Source of the DNA: Trichuris trichiura
Lineage: Eukaryota > Nematoda > Enoplea > Trichinellida > Trichuridae
NCBI GenBank assembly: GCA_037903355.1
Contig: JBAJFE010000035.1
Coordinates: 434,001 to 498,000 of the forward strand
Length of the DNA: 64,000 nt
Reading direction: 5' to 3'
Every line of letters starts with the position of its first letter. Within the stretch, counting starts at the first letter, position 1. This document shows, piece by piece, positions 15,001 to 26,500 of the stretch. The notes beneath the pieces were generated by a model that did no database searches, was not told the origin of the DNA, and was given only the letters and a program-made list of their open reading frames with translations. The position numbers were made by a program, and so were the translations under genes.

Positions 15001-16257
15001 CAATATTGTTTTTCTTTCTTTAGGCCTTTTCCCTCTTTGCCAAGACTACATCGTCACATTAAAGAGAAACATTTGCCGGCATCCGGAAAGTGCGTATATC
15101 CGCATAACCGCAGCAAGTTAGCAAGAAAATACAACCGCTATGTACCTCTCACTGCTTATCGTTTCTGTTGTCAGGCATTATGTGCCCCTGTCATTGTCAA
15201 GTCAGTCTGCAAGTGGCGACGTGGGTTCGCCCAAATTTCATGAACACCCATTGCGCTCCGCGCCGTCTGGGCAAATCTCTTCAGGGAACGTGCCCTCAAT
15301 GAATGCAAATTTTGGCTTATCAATTCCTTCGACGCAGGTGCCGACAGCAGTTTACGAAGCGAACAACGTCGGTATGCGTCACTACCAAAACGACGGTAAG
15401 GTTTGCGTGCTGCGGCGAAGCTTAGCTGACGACGCGTTTCTGTCATGTTTGAAGGGACTGCCCGATTGCTTTACGACGCGATGGGAAATATATATTCCGC
15501 TCAGTCGGAAGGGCAAAACTTGGTCATGTACAAATTGGCTGATCATCATCAGTTGCCGAACGCTGCAGTGATGCCTTCAGGTTTGCAATGACGCTTTCAT
15601 ACGTTCGCTGCGGAAGAGAACTTTAATACCGTCAAAATTATGCGATATATTTATGAAAATTTTGTTTTCGTACTTCAGCCTCCGAAGGCCATTCGGAAGA
15701 AGCTAGCCGGCAGCACTTTCAACAACCTCCAGCGACGGATGTGTGCAGCGTTCTGAATTATCAACAAGAAACGACAGCAGAGGCCGGTTGCACTGGTCAG
15801 AACGTTCCGTTGTTTCCCTTTTTCGTTCCGGCTCCTCCAATGCCCGTCCGGCAAGCCGTTCCCTTGGAAGAGCACTTCAGGTAGGAAATAACTGCATTCT
15901 TAGTCCGTCTCCACTCTTTATCTTTTATTCTCTATTTGTTCAGGTATATTGAAAATTATGAGAGTGGTGAATTGTACCGAGAGGATTGGAATAATTTTGG
16001 GCGAAAACCAGTGCGTATAACTGCTGATAAGTTGCCTCCGGAAGCATGGAAAATCCTTCGGCATAATCCTAGTACGCAAGAAGAGCTTTTGTCTTGTCTG
16101 GTCGAATTGAGAGACCAATTGGACAATGCAATACGATGTACCGGTCATCTAGGTTAGCTCTTGTGTTTGTCTTCCAGTTTTTCCATTGTTTCGTAACGTC
16201 TGTTTTATTTTAGATCATACTTATAATCGGTACGCGCCTCTTTCCACTGAAGAATAG
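2..16257 (+). CDS. PBRM1: Polybromo (PBRM1/BAF180) orthologue, 5' truncated by window edge
   Basis: Chromatin-targeting subunit of the PBAF (SWI/SNF) nucleosome remodeller; nuclear. Predicted exons: 2-121, 178-345, 396-478, 3897-4148, 4256-4325, 4375-4473, 4518-4589, 4644-4832, 4889-5020, 5074-5258, 5321-5534, 5582-5749, 5796-5992, 6050-6089, 6151-6237, 6284-6478, 7264-7479, 7539-7640, 7686-7763, 7817-7975, 8031-8188, 8244-8413, 8470-8585, 8637-8711, 10494-10607, 10670-10810, 10866-11085, 11169-11195, 11511-11577, 15024-15089, 15175-15395, 15455-15580, 15679-15880, 15944-16152, 16214-16257. These total 4782 nt and 1593 residues, with phases agreeing at every GT/AG junction. Order: five bromodomains matching human BD2-BD6 (WPDYY, NYYQII, PEYYRI, PSYYEVI, then a degenerate one), BAH1 (7264-7763), BAH2 (8031-8711), HMG box (10670-10950), two C2H2 fingers (about 10990-11080 and 11511-15080), conserved C-terminus. 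BD1 and the start lie upstream. The fourth exon could instead begin at 3942, and 4590-4643 may be retained coding. No AATAAA lies close after the stop. Confidence 0.93.
479..3896 (+). other. Large polybromo intron
   Basis: A 3.4 kb gap between the BD2 and BD3 exons. The donor reads GTAAGC and the acceptor GCGCAG (an alternative acceptor TTTTTCAG lies at 3941). Degenerate TTAGGC patches occur near 2320-2340 and 2558-2580. The open frames inside are short, carry no recognisable domain and have no paired splice sites, so I see no other gene. A very small extra exon cannot be excluded. Confidence 0.6.
2320..2580. repeat. Degenerate nematode telomere-like (TTAGGC) patches
   Basis: Two short patches with CTTAGGCTTAG near 2320-2340 and the complementary CCTAAGCCTAAG near 2558-2580, facing each other inside the polybromo intron. 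TTAGGC is the canonical nematode telomere hexamer. The copies are imperfect. Confidence 0.5.
6479..7263 (+). other. T-rich polybromo intron
   Basis: A 785 bp intron between BD6 and BAH1, very T-rich on the + strand (about 6500-6800) and unlike the 46-60 bp introns around it. The open frame at 7015-7224 has no recognisable domain and is treated as intronic, although an alternative linker exon there is possible. Confidence 0.6.
8712..10493 (+). other. Polybromo intron between BAH2 and HMG-box exons
   Basis: A 1.8 kb interval with GTGAGC donor and TTTTTTAG acceptor. The following exon starts with a short EPSP segment that lies in the same place in vertebrate polybromo. I see no other gene, RNA or clear repeat inside. 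Confidence 0.6.
12031..12363. repeat. Nested foldback element with hammerhead-like motif
   Basis: Outer arms (about 12031-12083 and 12311-12363) and inner arms (about 12085-12145 and 12183-12245) are inverted copies of each other. The right side holds an extra segment of about 60 bases with CTGAAGA (12279-12285), a GGGGA/TCCCC stem and GAAAG (12304-12308), the core shared with other loci in this window. It sits inside the Tigger relic, so it inserted or rearranged later. Confidence 0.75.
12776..13329 (-). pseudogene. Tigger-like transposase C-terminal remnant
   Basis: Two adjoining - strand frames (13329-13093 and 13081-12776) in different phases correspond to the acidic C-terminal part of Tigger transposases. 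They are separated by stops and a frameshift. The helix-turn-helix and catalytic regions are absent, so this is not a working gene. Confidence 0.65.
13960..13996 (+). repeat. GTT/GAT trinucleotide microsatellite
   Basis: A run of GTT units at about 13962-13980 passes directly into GAT/GAC units to 13996. It is intronic. Confidence 0.85.
14298..14325. repeat. TTAGGC-like patch
   Basis: GGGCCTAAGCCTAAACC followed by CTAAACCC: degenerate copies of the complement of TTAGGC inside the polybromo intron. Confidence 0.45.
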
Positions 16258-16757
16258 AATGTTTGACCATTATATTTCTACTTTGCTATATTTGTATAAA
16301 CTTTATCCGAAAAGTACGGTTAAGAGATGTTAGACTTTAGAGAGACTTTGAACGCTTTAATTTTCCAAGAGTGCAGTAATACTGAACAGAGATATTTTGT
16401 ATGGTTAAATGAACATATATGCACCATCCGTTTGAATCTTTCCAATCAGTCCTGTGCAACAGCTCCGCCGACCGTTGCTGACGAAACATTTTAATTGGGA
16501 TGTGCTAGGCATAGCCTCTCGTCCAAACGTAAGCCATGCCCTGGGCAAAATCTCGAGTTGAGGGAAACCTAAATAGGTTGAAACCCTCCAAAAATTGTTC
16601 TGGAACAAAGAGGGCGCTATTAGAACCTGCACTCCTGATTACTGTGTACTGTCAGTCTTTTTCTGAGCTTTAGGTATTGTCGCTACCTCATTCTATCGTT
16701 GCTTGAGGAGTAAAACCTTGAAGATGTGATGTTTTTGTACGCGACTATATGTTTTCA

Positions 16758-16844
16758 TATTTAAGTGTCTTTATTAAGGATCCAATGTCCCGTTGATATG
16801 TATAATAAACAGGACATTGGATCCGTAATAAAGACACTTAAATA
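16758..16844. repeat. Inverted-repeat hairpin related to the PLE terminal module
   Basis: Arms 16758-16790 and 16812-16844 are complementary over about 33 bases with one mismatch and a 21-base loop. The right arm carries GGACATTGGATCCGTAATAAAG, matching the AACGGGAC...TCCGTA block found downstream of hammerhead-like cores elsewhere in the window. Confidence 0.8.
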
Positions 16845-17234
16845 GGAGTAAAACCTCAATAAATAAAATTTAGCTTAGGCCAACCCTGAACAAGCTGGTC
16901 TCCTGGATATGTGAATGTAATTGTTTTTCAAGTCGGTAAAAGACCACTTATTCTAAACGCAAAGCAGACAAAATCCCGAATGTGTCAAAAACGTATTATA
17001 AGCGTCAGAACTTCTGGACGCTTAGGCACACTAATCCAAAAAGACTTCCATATTTGAAATATAAGCTTGTTTAATAGCTATACGTAGAAAACAGCCGCAA
17101 CCGGAAGGAATTTCCCATTTTATTGTTGGCGTTATTTGTAATCAAATGAAACAACTAGCCAGTAGATAATTGGGTTTTTTATTAACGTAGGTATATTATA
17201 CCCTAGGGATCATGCAAATAAATGGGTTAAGTCC

Positions 17235-17370
17235 AGCAGAACCTAGGACAGTGCGACACAGACTTATATTCCACGTAGCTCTAACCTATTTCCATTAAAA
17301 GAGGTAGCATAAAGGGAATGGTAAACAAGGCAACAGCAACATATGACCCGAAGTACTTCTGGTCTGAACT
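17235..17370 (+). mobile_element. Probable Penelope-like element fragment
   Basis: Contains a segment translating to YFPLKRGSIKGMVNKA. It resembles the SVKRGIVKGMVEWA segment of the better preserved Penelope-like copy at 35480-35520, including the preceding bases. It is short and degenerate, and the limits are approximate. Confidence 0.4.
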
Positions 17371-20300
17371 GACATACAAATGCTATTATAGGAAACTAAT
17401 AATGTAAATGGTTACCTACAGGCTAAAACATATCTATACAATCTGAAGTTCAGTTAGAGGAAACACCAGCCAACAATGGTTCATTTGTGAAGGTTTACCA
17501 TGTTTTTTGTGTCGATATCTGTAATTAAACGAATAGATGCTCTACCTATATGCCACGTAACGCCATAATCGCATCACCAACCGAGACAAAGGCGTAGTGG
17601 TTAACGCGGCATGGGACGCACTAAGCAGTGTACCCAAGTGCTGCTCTCTGCTAAACTGACTCTCCCTTTGTTAAGCACGCCTATTTAATACCCATTCAGA
17701 GTAAACACCTCACTGACGACGGAATCAAAACGTTCTGAAAACTCTGATCTCACTGAGTACATCGCCTTCTGTATTTTCCTAATAATCGCTCGTCTATCCC
17801 TTGGTAGAGCAATTGTTTCGTTTAACTGCAGATACCAATACAAGAAACGGGAAAAGCCGTAAAAGTTCTTGACAAGTGAAACAATCCCGTCACGTAGCAC
17901 TCTAATTTCAAGCCAGTAGTATTTTTGCTTATTACAGTGAATCTGGTGAAAAAATAAACGCCTTCTCAAGTTTATTATTTGCAAATTTATTTGACAGGCT
18001 TGCCCAACATTCATCCAATAATTAGGAATGACAATATCAATCTTCCGCTTGAGAGTACTTTGAAGCCTCGTTATCTGAACTGTACTTACCATGACGTCGT
18101 TCGGAGAGCGGGAAATTCTGATAATGGAAGGCCAACTGCCTTGCAGGTATCATGCCTACTGCCACATTTTAATGATGAGGAACCTTGTGTGTATATTCGC
18201 TACTCGCACTTTATTCACCCAGCCACTATTTGCGCTAGAGCAACATTATCAAGAAAGCTGTTTCTTGCCGAAAGCAGTTGCACTTGTTACTAAGCTGTTA
18301 AGCATTACGCTACGCAGCAACTGGTTACCTGGCCATAAATCGCTTTAACGTGACACGTTAAGTCTCATCCCTTTATCTTAGTTGACCATCATTTCACCAG
18401 TGTCTGTTTCACTCCCTCACCAATTGTTTTCAACGCCGTTAAACTGTCTTTTTTATTGCACCTTAGTTGGCACAATGGACAGTCATGGCGTAGACTTAGA
18501 AAGTTCACCCATAAAGCTCACTCTTTCCATTGGCAAGAAACGTTTCTGTGAACAACCCATTTGCATTCACAGCTTCGTGGCATAGCTAATGAACAATTTA
18601 CATCATAGAGATTGAGACTCCTGGAGTCATGAGAACGAAGCGTAGTTCCGTTGCATCAATAAATAAAAGTGGATTTCAGTTTTGATTAGTCCTTGACTTT
18701 TGAGGAGATTATTAATAATAAGCAGTAGTTAGCCATAGACTTAGATCAATTGTGCGTCATTTGCTTCTATGGAGCAGAGCATTTTTCGGATAAACCAAAC
18801 TTTGATGAGCCATTCTCTAATAAGGACAAAAATATATCCTATAAATAAGACTTCTCCGAAAGAGTTCATGAGCTGGGAAGTGTACATGAAAGTAAAATGT
18901 CAGTGAAATAGTCGGCTTTAGTTAAAGCAGTAAGAATAAGCATTATGCGAAGCAACACGTTTATGTGAAAAATAAGTAAGCAAACAGAACAGCAGACTTT
19001 GAATAGCCGAATCACTAAAATTTCTTTATGCAAATTTTCATATAACTATTCATGTACGAGCTGTTCTCTTCATAAAATTGGCCTAACAGCAGCAGCTGAT
19101 AATAGAGCGATCTCATGTGTACGGTAGCGTGCTGTCCAAGTCTGACCATGTGAATTTCTTATTCTTTTAATTCTACAATAAAGTAAATAAAAGGTAGGTA
19201 CACAAATCTGCTCCTCGTGATCCAAGGCGTTTCGTTAGGGCCGCAGTCTACTCTGGTTGGCGTGGATTCGATCCCACTTCAGTCAAGTTTTTTGGATTTT
19301 AAGCGAACGCGTCAACAGTACAGAGCGGTGTTTCTCCACCATTTCCTTGCTACCCGCTTTCTCTTCCTTCCAGCGCCCCCTAGCGATGGGCACCTTTTCC
19401 ACCCAGGCAAGCAGAAGCAGCCGAATTTTTTCATCTCAGTCTCAGACTTGTGATGACAAGTAAAACAAGCCTTATCGGTTTTCTGCTCCATTTCCCGAAG
19501 AACACAAGTTCCTTTCTGGAAGCATACCGCTAACCTGTTGTGCTCTTACTGCTGAGTGTGCCAGCAATCCTGTTTTGCCCTTACCTACGTCTAGGCCAAA
19601 ATGTCTGCTTTAAAAGGCCCAACGGCACGGTCGGCAAATTTACAGCATGATGTTGGAACGCAAAACCAACTAGATCCACAAAACTTATCTCATTATAAGT
19701 ATCACACGTCTTTTACATTTCAGTTAAGTAAAGTATACACCGCAATAAACTGCCATCATTTACAGGCAGAAATTTTTGAAGTCATTTTGTTGAACAGCAA
19801 ATTATCTAACGGCAGAGATAAGCAGGTACGACGGTACGCAGGTACGAGGTCGACGGTAGACCCACGTCGTAAAGCAGGGCTGAAGATCTTGCTTGCTGCC
19901 GCGGGATGTTTGGATGTTTATAAGATCCTTCGCGAGCCGTACAGAATACTCGACCGAAAAACATAGCTTACTTTATTTTTACATATGTTCAAGTCGGCGA
20001 GTGAGACGGAATGGTCTCGCGGGACAGACGTTCCCCACTACTGCCTTAGAGTTAGCTATTCGCTTCCTTGTGCTTCGGGCGTGTGCTGAATAAAAAGTGA
20101 TTGGCTTGCGGCACGTTAAATACGAAATGCTCGGTTGATAAGACTATTTGGAGACTACTTGCTGTAGTTGAAGTTGAACGCAGGTAACAGTAAGAAGTAA
20201 TGGCGGTCGTTTAATGTAATTAAAAATGCTAATTTTGATAACATGTACGAATATCACATTCACGAATCACCGCCACGACTTGAATAATTGCTCTTCTCAG

Positions 20301-20683
20301 GTTCCAATATTATACAATGTTCCTTTTTGCATCAATAGGTTAAAATATTGTTTCAAAATATTACTAAAGGTATTGCTAAAAATACTAAGGTAAAAAGTTT
20401 GATATTTTACCTCACTACTTCAGAATGAAGCCCCATCTAGCCAACAGGTGTCTAGTTTTTAATGACTATTTTTGGTTGAAACTATGAATTGTTGACTAAA
20501 ACGCGCTGTTTCACTATGAATTGTTGAACGTTTTGTATGTACGCTTCAAGCACCATCTGCTCTTCAATTAATGGCGAAATATACAAATTGCACTTGATTG
20601 TAAAAAAGCGCCTGATGATCATCTATTTATTCAATTTATTTGCTTACATTTTATTGCTTTTAGGTTAAACTTTAAATTTATCT

Positions 20684-20776
20684 CACCGCTGAAGACGGGT
20701 CGCGAAAGACCTGAAAGCTCCGGAAAGAAAAAAGAAATCTTTTTTTTACTTTAAGTCTTAACGGGAGAAGCCGTAA
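20684..20776 (+). repeat. PLE-terminal module with hammerhead-like core
   Basis: CTGAAGA (20689-20695), a complementary GGTC/GACC stem and GAAAG (20713-20717), then GCTCCGGA and, after a T-rich spacer, AACGGGA and CCGTAATAAAG. The same order recurs at six other loci. No coding sequence is attached here. Confidence 0.6.
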
Positions 20777-21668
20777 TAAAGATACCTTCAATATGAAAAC
20801 TTTAAATTTTTACCTTTTCTTTCATTATTATTTCCTAATTTTTTAAATGCTTGGCCTTGTTTCTCCGAGCGGCGTGGGAGCCCACATTGCGTGGGTGCAA
20901 CAGATTGCTTGCAGGATTCCAGGAGCAAAAGCTTATTTTTTCTTAATCTTTATTACTACCACTGTTTTTAAGAATGTACCTTTTTCAAATGAACAAAGGG
21001 AACCTGCATTTTTCGCCGGTTTTGCGAAATTACGGTACAACGGGTGAGCAGCAGACAGGAAAGGTCCAAAGAAACATTGCCATTACTATTTAATCTAATT
21101 CTGGTCAATTTTTACTTGAGCAATTTTCTGCTTCCTGATTGTGACTTAAGAACCCCAAGCATGAGAAGCTGAAGGCACTCCGAAGCAGCTGGGCGGGTGG
21201 CAAGAGGAAGCAGACATCATACGAGTGAGTCTAACACCACGGTAGTATCTCAGCGGATACTATAAAGCTGCTAGACTCAACTTTTGCGTCAAAAATGATT
21301 TCGAGAGCTTCATTTTCTGCCAGCAGTAAACGACATTCCCCTAGACAAATTGCGAACGATTTGTGATGCGTCATCGCTGCCTCTAATTGAATCAGCTTTA
21401 TTCATGTAAAACTTAAACTTTATTTAATTTTTTATTAATTAACGAGTGAACTACTGGGACCTCGTAGCAAAAATCAAGGCATCTTTGAAGATGCAACATC
21501 GAACGACCAAATGATTTGCAGGTTTAGTTACTACGGTCTTCCTTGATTTCTTCGACGATTAGACCGCGCCCATTCTTAAGAGTTTCAGCCCGCTGTTTTG
21601 GTCCAGCATGCTCTACGTTTTAATTTTTTTTTAAAATTTGATGGTAATATTGCTGTTTAGGTGCTGCG

Positions 21669-22147
21669 ATGACAGCAACTACGTCGATAAAGCACAGTGA
21701 CTTTGTGGGCGAACCAATGGGAGAGAAGGATGTTGATCGCGTGCCAGGAATTGGCGAACGCTACGCAAAGATACTAAGGAAAGAAGGTTTCGACAAGGTG
21801 ATGTTTGCGACCGCATTCTAAGATTTGCTGTTGTTTGGTGTGTTTCCTTGAAGCATAACAAAGCACTCTCGCTTTACTGCACTTGAAAAATCATGAGCGT
21901 GAAACATCTCAATCTATGCGTAGTGCCCTTTGCCATAACTGCACGTTTTAATACTTGTTGAGCAACGCTACGTTGATTATTATAATTTTCTGATGTTTAG
22001 GCATACTTACTCCTTGGCCAATTCCTGATTTTAAAGCAAAGCGAAGAATTATTTGTCACGTGGGTTATGGACATGGGAGGATTGTCTCGAAAACATGCCG
22101 AGCAATGTGCTAAAGCTTTCACTGAATGGGTTGGTCAGAATCTGTGA
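21669..22147 (+). CDS. BANF1: Barrier-to-autointegration factor (BAF) homologue 1
   Basis: BAF is a small DNA-bridging protein that binds double-stranded DNA as a dimer and LEM-domain proteins and lamin at the nuclear envelope, and is needed for nuclear assembly. Two exons: 21669-21797 and 22001-22147, both intron ends GT/AG, phase 0. The product is 91 residues, against 89 in vertebrates. Family features visible: KHSDFV and EPMGEK near the start, the helix-hairpin-helix PGIGERYAK (about residues 28-36), [13 protein letters not shown] across the splice, then [11 protein letters not shown] and a C-terminal EW motif. A second BAF lies tail to tail 0.7 kb downstream. The start is the first in-frame ATG and fits the family start. 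Confidence 0.95.
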
Positions 22148-22307
22148 GATGGAATCTCTATGCTGTACTTTTTTCATCGGGGAAAACGAATTTAGTACCT
22201 TGTCTTTGATGAAGCGAATTGCATGAGTTATGAGCTTTGTACCATTCTTGCACTCGATGCAAAGCATTCTATCCTTATAGGACAATTGTACCACTTCATT
22301 TATCTAT

Positions 22308-22313
22308 AATAAA
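22308..22313 (+). terminator. Poly(A) signal of BAF homologue 1
   Basis: AATAAA about 160 bases after the stop codon of the first BAF gene and before the convergent second BAF gene ends. Confidence 0.6.
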
Positions 22314-22844
22314 CTTTCTTATTCCAACGACAATTTTCACCTCCAATATATATGTTGCGATGGCAGTGTGTAAATTAAATTTTGTAAGATAGTCTTTGGC
22401 ATCTCTCTTACGTAAACATACATTCCCGTGAAGCCATTCATTTTTTGCTACATATCATAAGCAAGATTGCATACAGCCAACTTGTCCATAAGGAGTTTAT
22501 CCCATCAGAACCTTAATTAAAGTTCTAACGTCATCGTGTTGGGCAAGTATTATCGCAGCTGTCGTATTGTTTTATGAATTTTTCGCAAACGCGAAGTGAA
22601 TAAGCGTTAGTATAGGCAGCGACCATGTGGTTCTTAGTGAATGCTATGAGTCGAACGTTTATTACAAGTGTTGATAATTTTTAGCAGTACAGTAAGACCG
22701 GGTACATGTTAAAGAAATTTGCTTTAAAAAGCTGAAGCCAGCACAGGCGCAATCTTCGTAAACTAAACTACTCTAGGGTTTGTGGAAAAGGAAGCAACTC
22801 ATTGACAAAACACTGATTCCATTTAGGTTCGCGCATACGTAATT

Positions 22845-23526
22845 TTACATATGCTGCAGAGCCCAATCTGCAAAACATCTGGCGCACGCGTGCGCGTGTA
22901 GAGAGTTCATTCCTACGAATTCTTTCAACCAAGTTACGAACAGTTCTTCATCTTTCCGAAGTAACAAAAATTGGCCAAAAAGAACAGATGCCTGAAAGAA
23001 AGTAGGTGTACAACATGGACATGTTTTCCAACAAAAGCGTGTGGCAAAGCAAAGGTACGGAAATCAAGTTTCAAGGAGACATTCTTATACGTGAACGCTC
23101 GACTATTCCACTTGGCGAAAAGAAAGCAAAATAAGGAACGCGTTTCCTGCGCGTTAAGCATAAGAGCAAAGAGAATTTATAAAGATCACAAGCCATGGAA
23201 TTGCCGATAGCAAAGACACATTTTGGGTTGCGTCACTGACCGACGCTCATCAGGTTACAGTACCATATTATCAACAAAGTAAAAGCTTAGAAAAGAAAAA
23301 TGAGGGTCGACTAGAAACCTGAAGCTTAGACTTGTGCAAAACCAAGCATTATCAAGTAAAAGAAGCGCAGACGAATTGGCAAAACCTGCGGGATTACCTC
23401 GTCAAAACCTTCGTCGCGCAAAGTTTTTGCGTATGCTTCTCCAATTCCAGCGACTGCAGAAATATCTTTTCCCGCCATAGATTCGCTAACGAAGTCTCGA
23501 TGCTTTACTGAAGTACTTGTTGCCAT
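22845..23526 (-). CDS. Barrier-to-autointegration factor (BAF) homologue 2, divergent paralogue
   Basis: A second BAF on the opposite strand, assembled from two exons: 23526-23398 (starting MATSTSVKHRDFV) and 22991-22845, separated by a 406 bp intron with GTAATC donor and TTTCAG acceptor. Exon lengths (129 and 147 nt) and the 91-residue product equal those of the neighbouring BAF. Features: helix-hairpin-helix AGIGEAYAK (about residues 28-36), LFGQFLLLRKDEELF, TWLKEF and a C-terminal ADW. It differs from homologue 1 at many positions, so the duplication is not recent. A more upstream in-frame ATG (23550) exists, but the family start favours 23526. Function is presumed similar; specialisation is unknown. 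Confidence 0.9.
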
Positions 23527-26500
23527 CTTGTGCAGAAATGAGACACACAAGCGACGAATACCCCTCCTTCCTGAGGAGAATTTGATTCGCAGGTAATATC
23601 ACCTACTATCTCAAATGAATCACCTGAAAATTTTTTTCTCTTCTAAATTTTATGTCGTATGGAAACAACAGATGCTAAAAAATACTTAAATCGGCTTATA
23701 TTCAAGTAGCATAGACAACAATCGACTGTTAGGTTTAGCCTGCCAATCTTTAAAGCGCGCTGTGTCTACTGTAAACCGTCGACGATTCTCACGACAACAA
23801 TGACTACTTTCTGCTTCGTGATTGACGTTTACAATAAATTAAGTTTTGTATTCGGACTAGCGACTGCACTTATGTATACTTACGCATCAAAATTTTTTTA
23901 ATTTGTCCCTAGCTTTGGTGTTTTGTGACTTAAGTGATTGAGTCAATTACATTTATGCTCAAGGTCCCACCCGGAAAGCTTGAACAGTATTGCCACGAAC
24001 ATTTCCTATTTTCGGTACGTTTGAAAATCATTGAAATGAATTTTTGAAAGGTACATTCTTTATGATAGATTACAAGCGATAAAGTGCCTCAGGTAAGGAA
24101 GAAAACTGAACAAACGAACAAACTGCCAAAATACAATATAAACTTGATTGTAACAAACTCGAAGTTAACAACTCTCGATAATAATATTTTGCTAATTTGA
24201 ACCATAAGTTACAGTACGATAGAATGATGTGGAAGTCGTGAGCATTCGATCTCGCTAGGACATTTTTTCACTCAGGAACAAACGCAAGTTACAAAATTTT
24301 TGTTTTCGTTGTTATAGTTAATTTAAACTCGGCAGTTATACAGGCAAATATTTTAAAGAATGAAGCTGAAAACACATAAAAACAAGCCAACAGGATAAAG
24401 TAAGCAGACCTTCGGTTATAACAAAAATTTAGAGATAACAATTATCCTCTGGCAAGTGTTGCTGTTATAATCGAGGTTTCACTGTATCAATACTGTCACC
24501 CAAGGGTGCGACTTTTAGCAACCTGAGAACCACTTTAAACATTCTTTATAAAGGGAAGATAAGGTGAGGGAGAACTGTTTTGCCGAAACCATTCGATGCA
24601 AAGAAATCGACTCATCACCAGGTCCGTACTAATCGAGATTAAAGCGTGATGTATGAGTGCAACCACTGGACAATCTCTTTTAAATTTACCTTAGCATATA
24701 TTATCCTCGCCCGCGATGTTGACAGCTCTCTCCTTGCGATAATGATCCGATTTCCACAGCTTCGGGTTTCCACTGGGTTTCATTTCTTTTCATAGCGTCT
24801 CCATGAGCTAAAAAATGCATAGAAACTAGAACGTAACAACATTGGCCCAAAAGCGTACGTTTGCCAAGACAACCCAGTGGTCGATCCTTTTTAAAGATTG
24901 CTGCCTTTGTAAGGCTTGTTCCTAGTGTGTTCATTTCATTGACGACTTGAAACCGTTCAATTATTCAGCTGTTTCAAGAGGTCAATGAAACGGACGGAGG
25001 AGGCGAGAACTAGAAAAAAAGCAGTTAGAAAGAGCAGGAATGTTCCCAAAGAAGGCTGTACCCTGCGTTATACCAAACGTAACGAAAGTTTGTACAGATC
25101 TTGTTTCCTAGCGGTTCAACCGTCACGCTATGACTTCCTGGTGTTATCTAATGCAGGTTCCACCCTGCCCGAGGGCGCAAAGCATACCGTGACGACCGAT
25201 ATCTGAGTTTAATTTCCGTCTCCTAATTGGGAAAGTTGGTCCCAGGTTTCGCGTTTCCCAAGGGAAAGGCCCACAAATGCCTGCCCAACGCTTGCGTTTA
25301 GAGCTTGGAATTACGTTTTTCTATTACGTTTTACCTTAACGGTTATATACTTATTCTCCTGTGTAGCCAGATGTCTGTAAGGATGGTGTGCCACTGAAGG
25401 TCTTCTCTATGCTTTAGACTATCCTTATGCTTCAGGCACGTAATCATTACTGCGAGTGTCGTTCTGACGAATGACGGTTCAGACAAATAATCATTCGATC
25501 AGATGTCTTTGCTGGAAGTGTAATAAACTCCCTAAGCACACGTTTCTCACAGCAAAGAAGAAAATGGCCGTTTCAAACTTTATTAGAAAGGGGTCTAGTA
25601 TGCTAAGAGGGCGCCGGAAGTGGAGGCGGCTACTTCAAAGCGTAATCTGCGACTCTACAGCGTAATAAATGGTTGTTATCGGCACAACGGGACGGACTTT
25701 ATCGTCAGGTTTAGTGAAAGCATGGAATTTAGCAGGTGCGCATGCATTGAAGTTACGGGAAACACAATGGAGCCTGCAGGTGTTCAAGCTGAGACGTCGT
25801 GTAGGAATTCGTGAAAAACATCGCAGGTCAACTTTCCGAACTGAGTCGTGCCTTGGTAAACAGGGTAAATCTCATTCTGCGTTATGTCTGTCCCGGGATC
25901 TAGTGACAACTTGCCATCGACAAGTGGAGGCACCGTAAGGAGGCCCTGACGCCTTCTGCTTGATTAGGTTTACCTGAGTGAACCCGTCGGATGCGCCTGC
26001 AGCGAAATCGACGCGCCGCCTTCGTCAGGCTGAGCGCCTGCGTTAGCAGTACGTATGCTTTTTCTCTTTTTGCGTTACTCATTGCTCGCTTGTTCAGTGA
26101 TCGCTAAATAACGTTACTTTGCGCTATGCTTCTTGTCGTTTGCGCCACGGTCAAGACTCAAAACTTAGCAGCAACGAACACGCGTCTGTTAAGGTTTAGG
26201 CTTAGGCTTAGGCTTGGGCGCCTTTGGCAAGCTTCTTAGGCTTAGGCTTAAGCTTAGGCTTGGGCGGCTTAGGCTAGTACAAGACCCAACTTTGAGAAAG
26301 CATCGCTGAAAGTCAAGCAGGTCAGTAGGGGTAGTAGTGACGCAGTAAAACGGTAAATATAATGACCACGGCATCAGTGCGGCGGCGGAACGTAGTCTCC
26401 GGTCACTTCCGCGATCTCCAGAAAGAGATCGTGCGGCCGCAACCTTCACCGCAACATAAATCCATCCATGTAAGACTTCAGCATCGTCCTGTGAGCACCG

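Larger units (their letters stand above)
11578..15023 (+). other. Polybromo intron splitting zinc finger 2
   Basis: A 3.4 kb intron that separates the cysteine half of the second C2H2 finger (exon 11511-11577) from its histidine half (exon 15024-15089). It contains the Tigger relic 11909-13458, a GTT/GAT microsatellite and a TTAGGC-like patch at 14298-14325. The remainder shows no gene. Phase 2 is preserved across the junction. Confidence 0.75.
16258..21668. other. Intergenic region, no recognised gene
   Basis: 5.4 kb between polybromo and the first BAF gene. It holds a hairpin (16758-16844), a probable Penelope fragment (17235-17370) and a hammerhead-like module (20684-20776). Open frames at 17685-18092 (- strand, 135 codons) and 19601-19966 (+ strand, 121 codons) carry no motif I recognise and no convincing splice context. 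I do not call them genes. Confidence 0.6.

Noticed and set aside
17685..18092. 135-codon - strand open frame
   Set aside because: No recognisable domain, no splice context, located among Penelope-related debris.
19250..19285. tRNA-like T-arm (GTGGATTCGATCCCAC)
   Set aside because: The T-stem closing pair is wrong and I could not build an acceptor, D-arm or anticodon arm around it.
19601..19966. 121-codon + strand open frame
   Set aside because: Unremarkable composition, no motif, no neighbouring exons in phase.
24440..24490. Complete mariner-like MITE
   Set aside because: Only one plausible end (ACAGTGAAACCTCG on the - strand) was found; no partner inverted repeat located.
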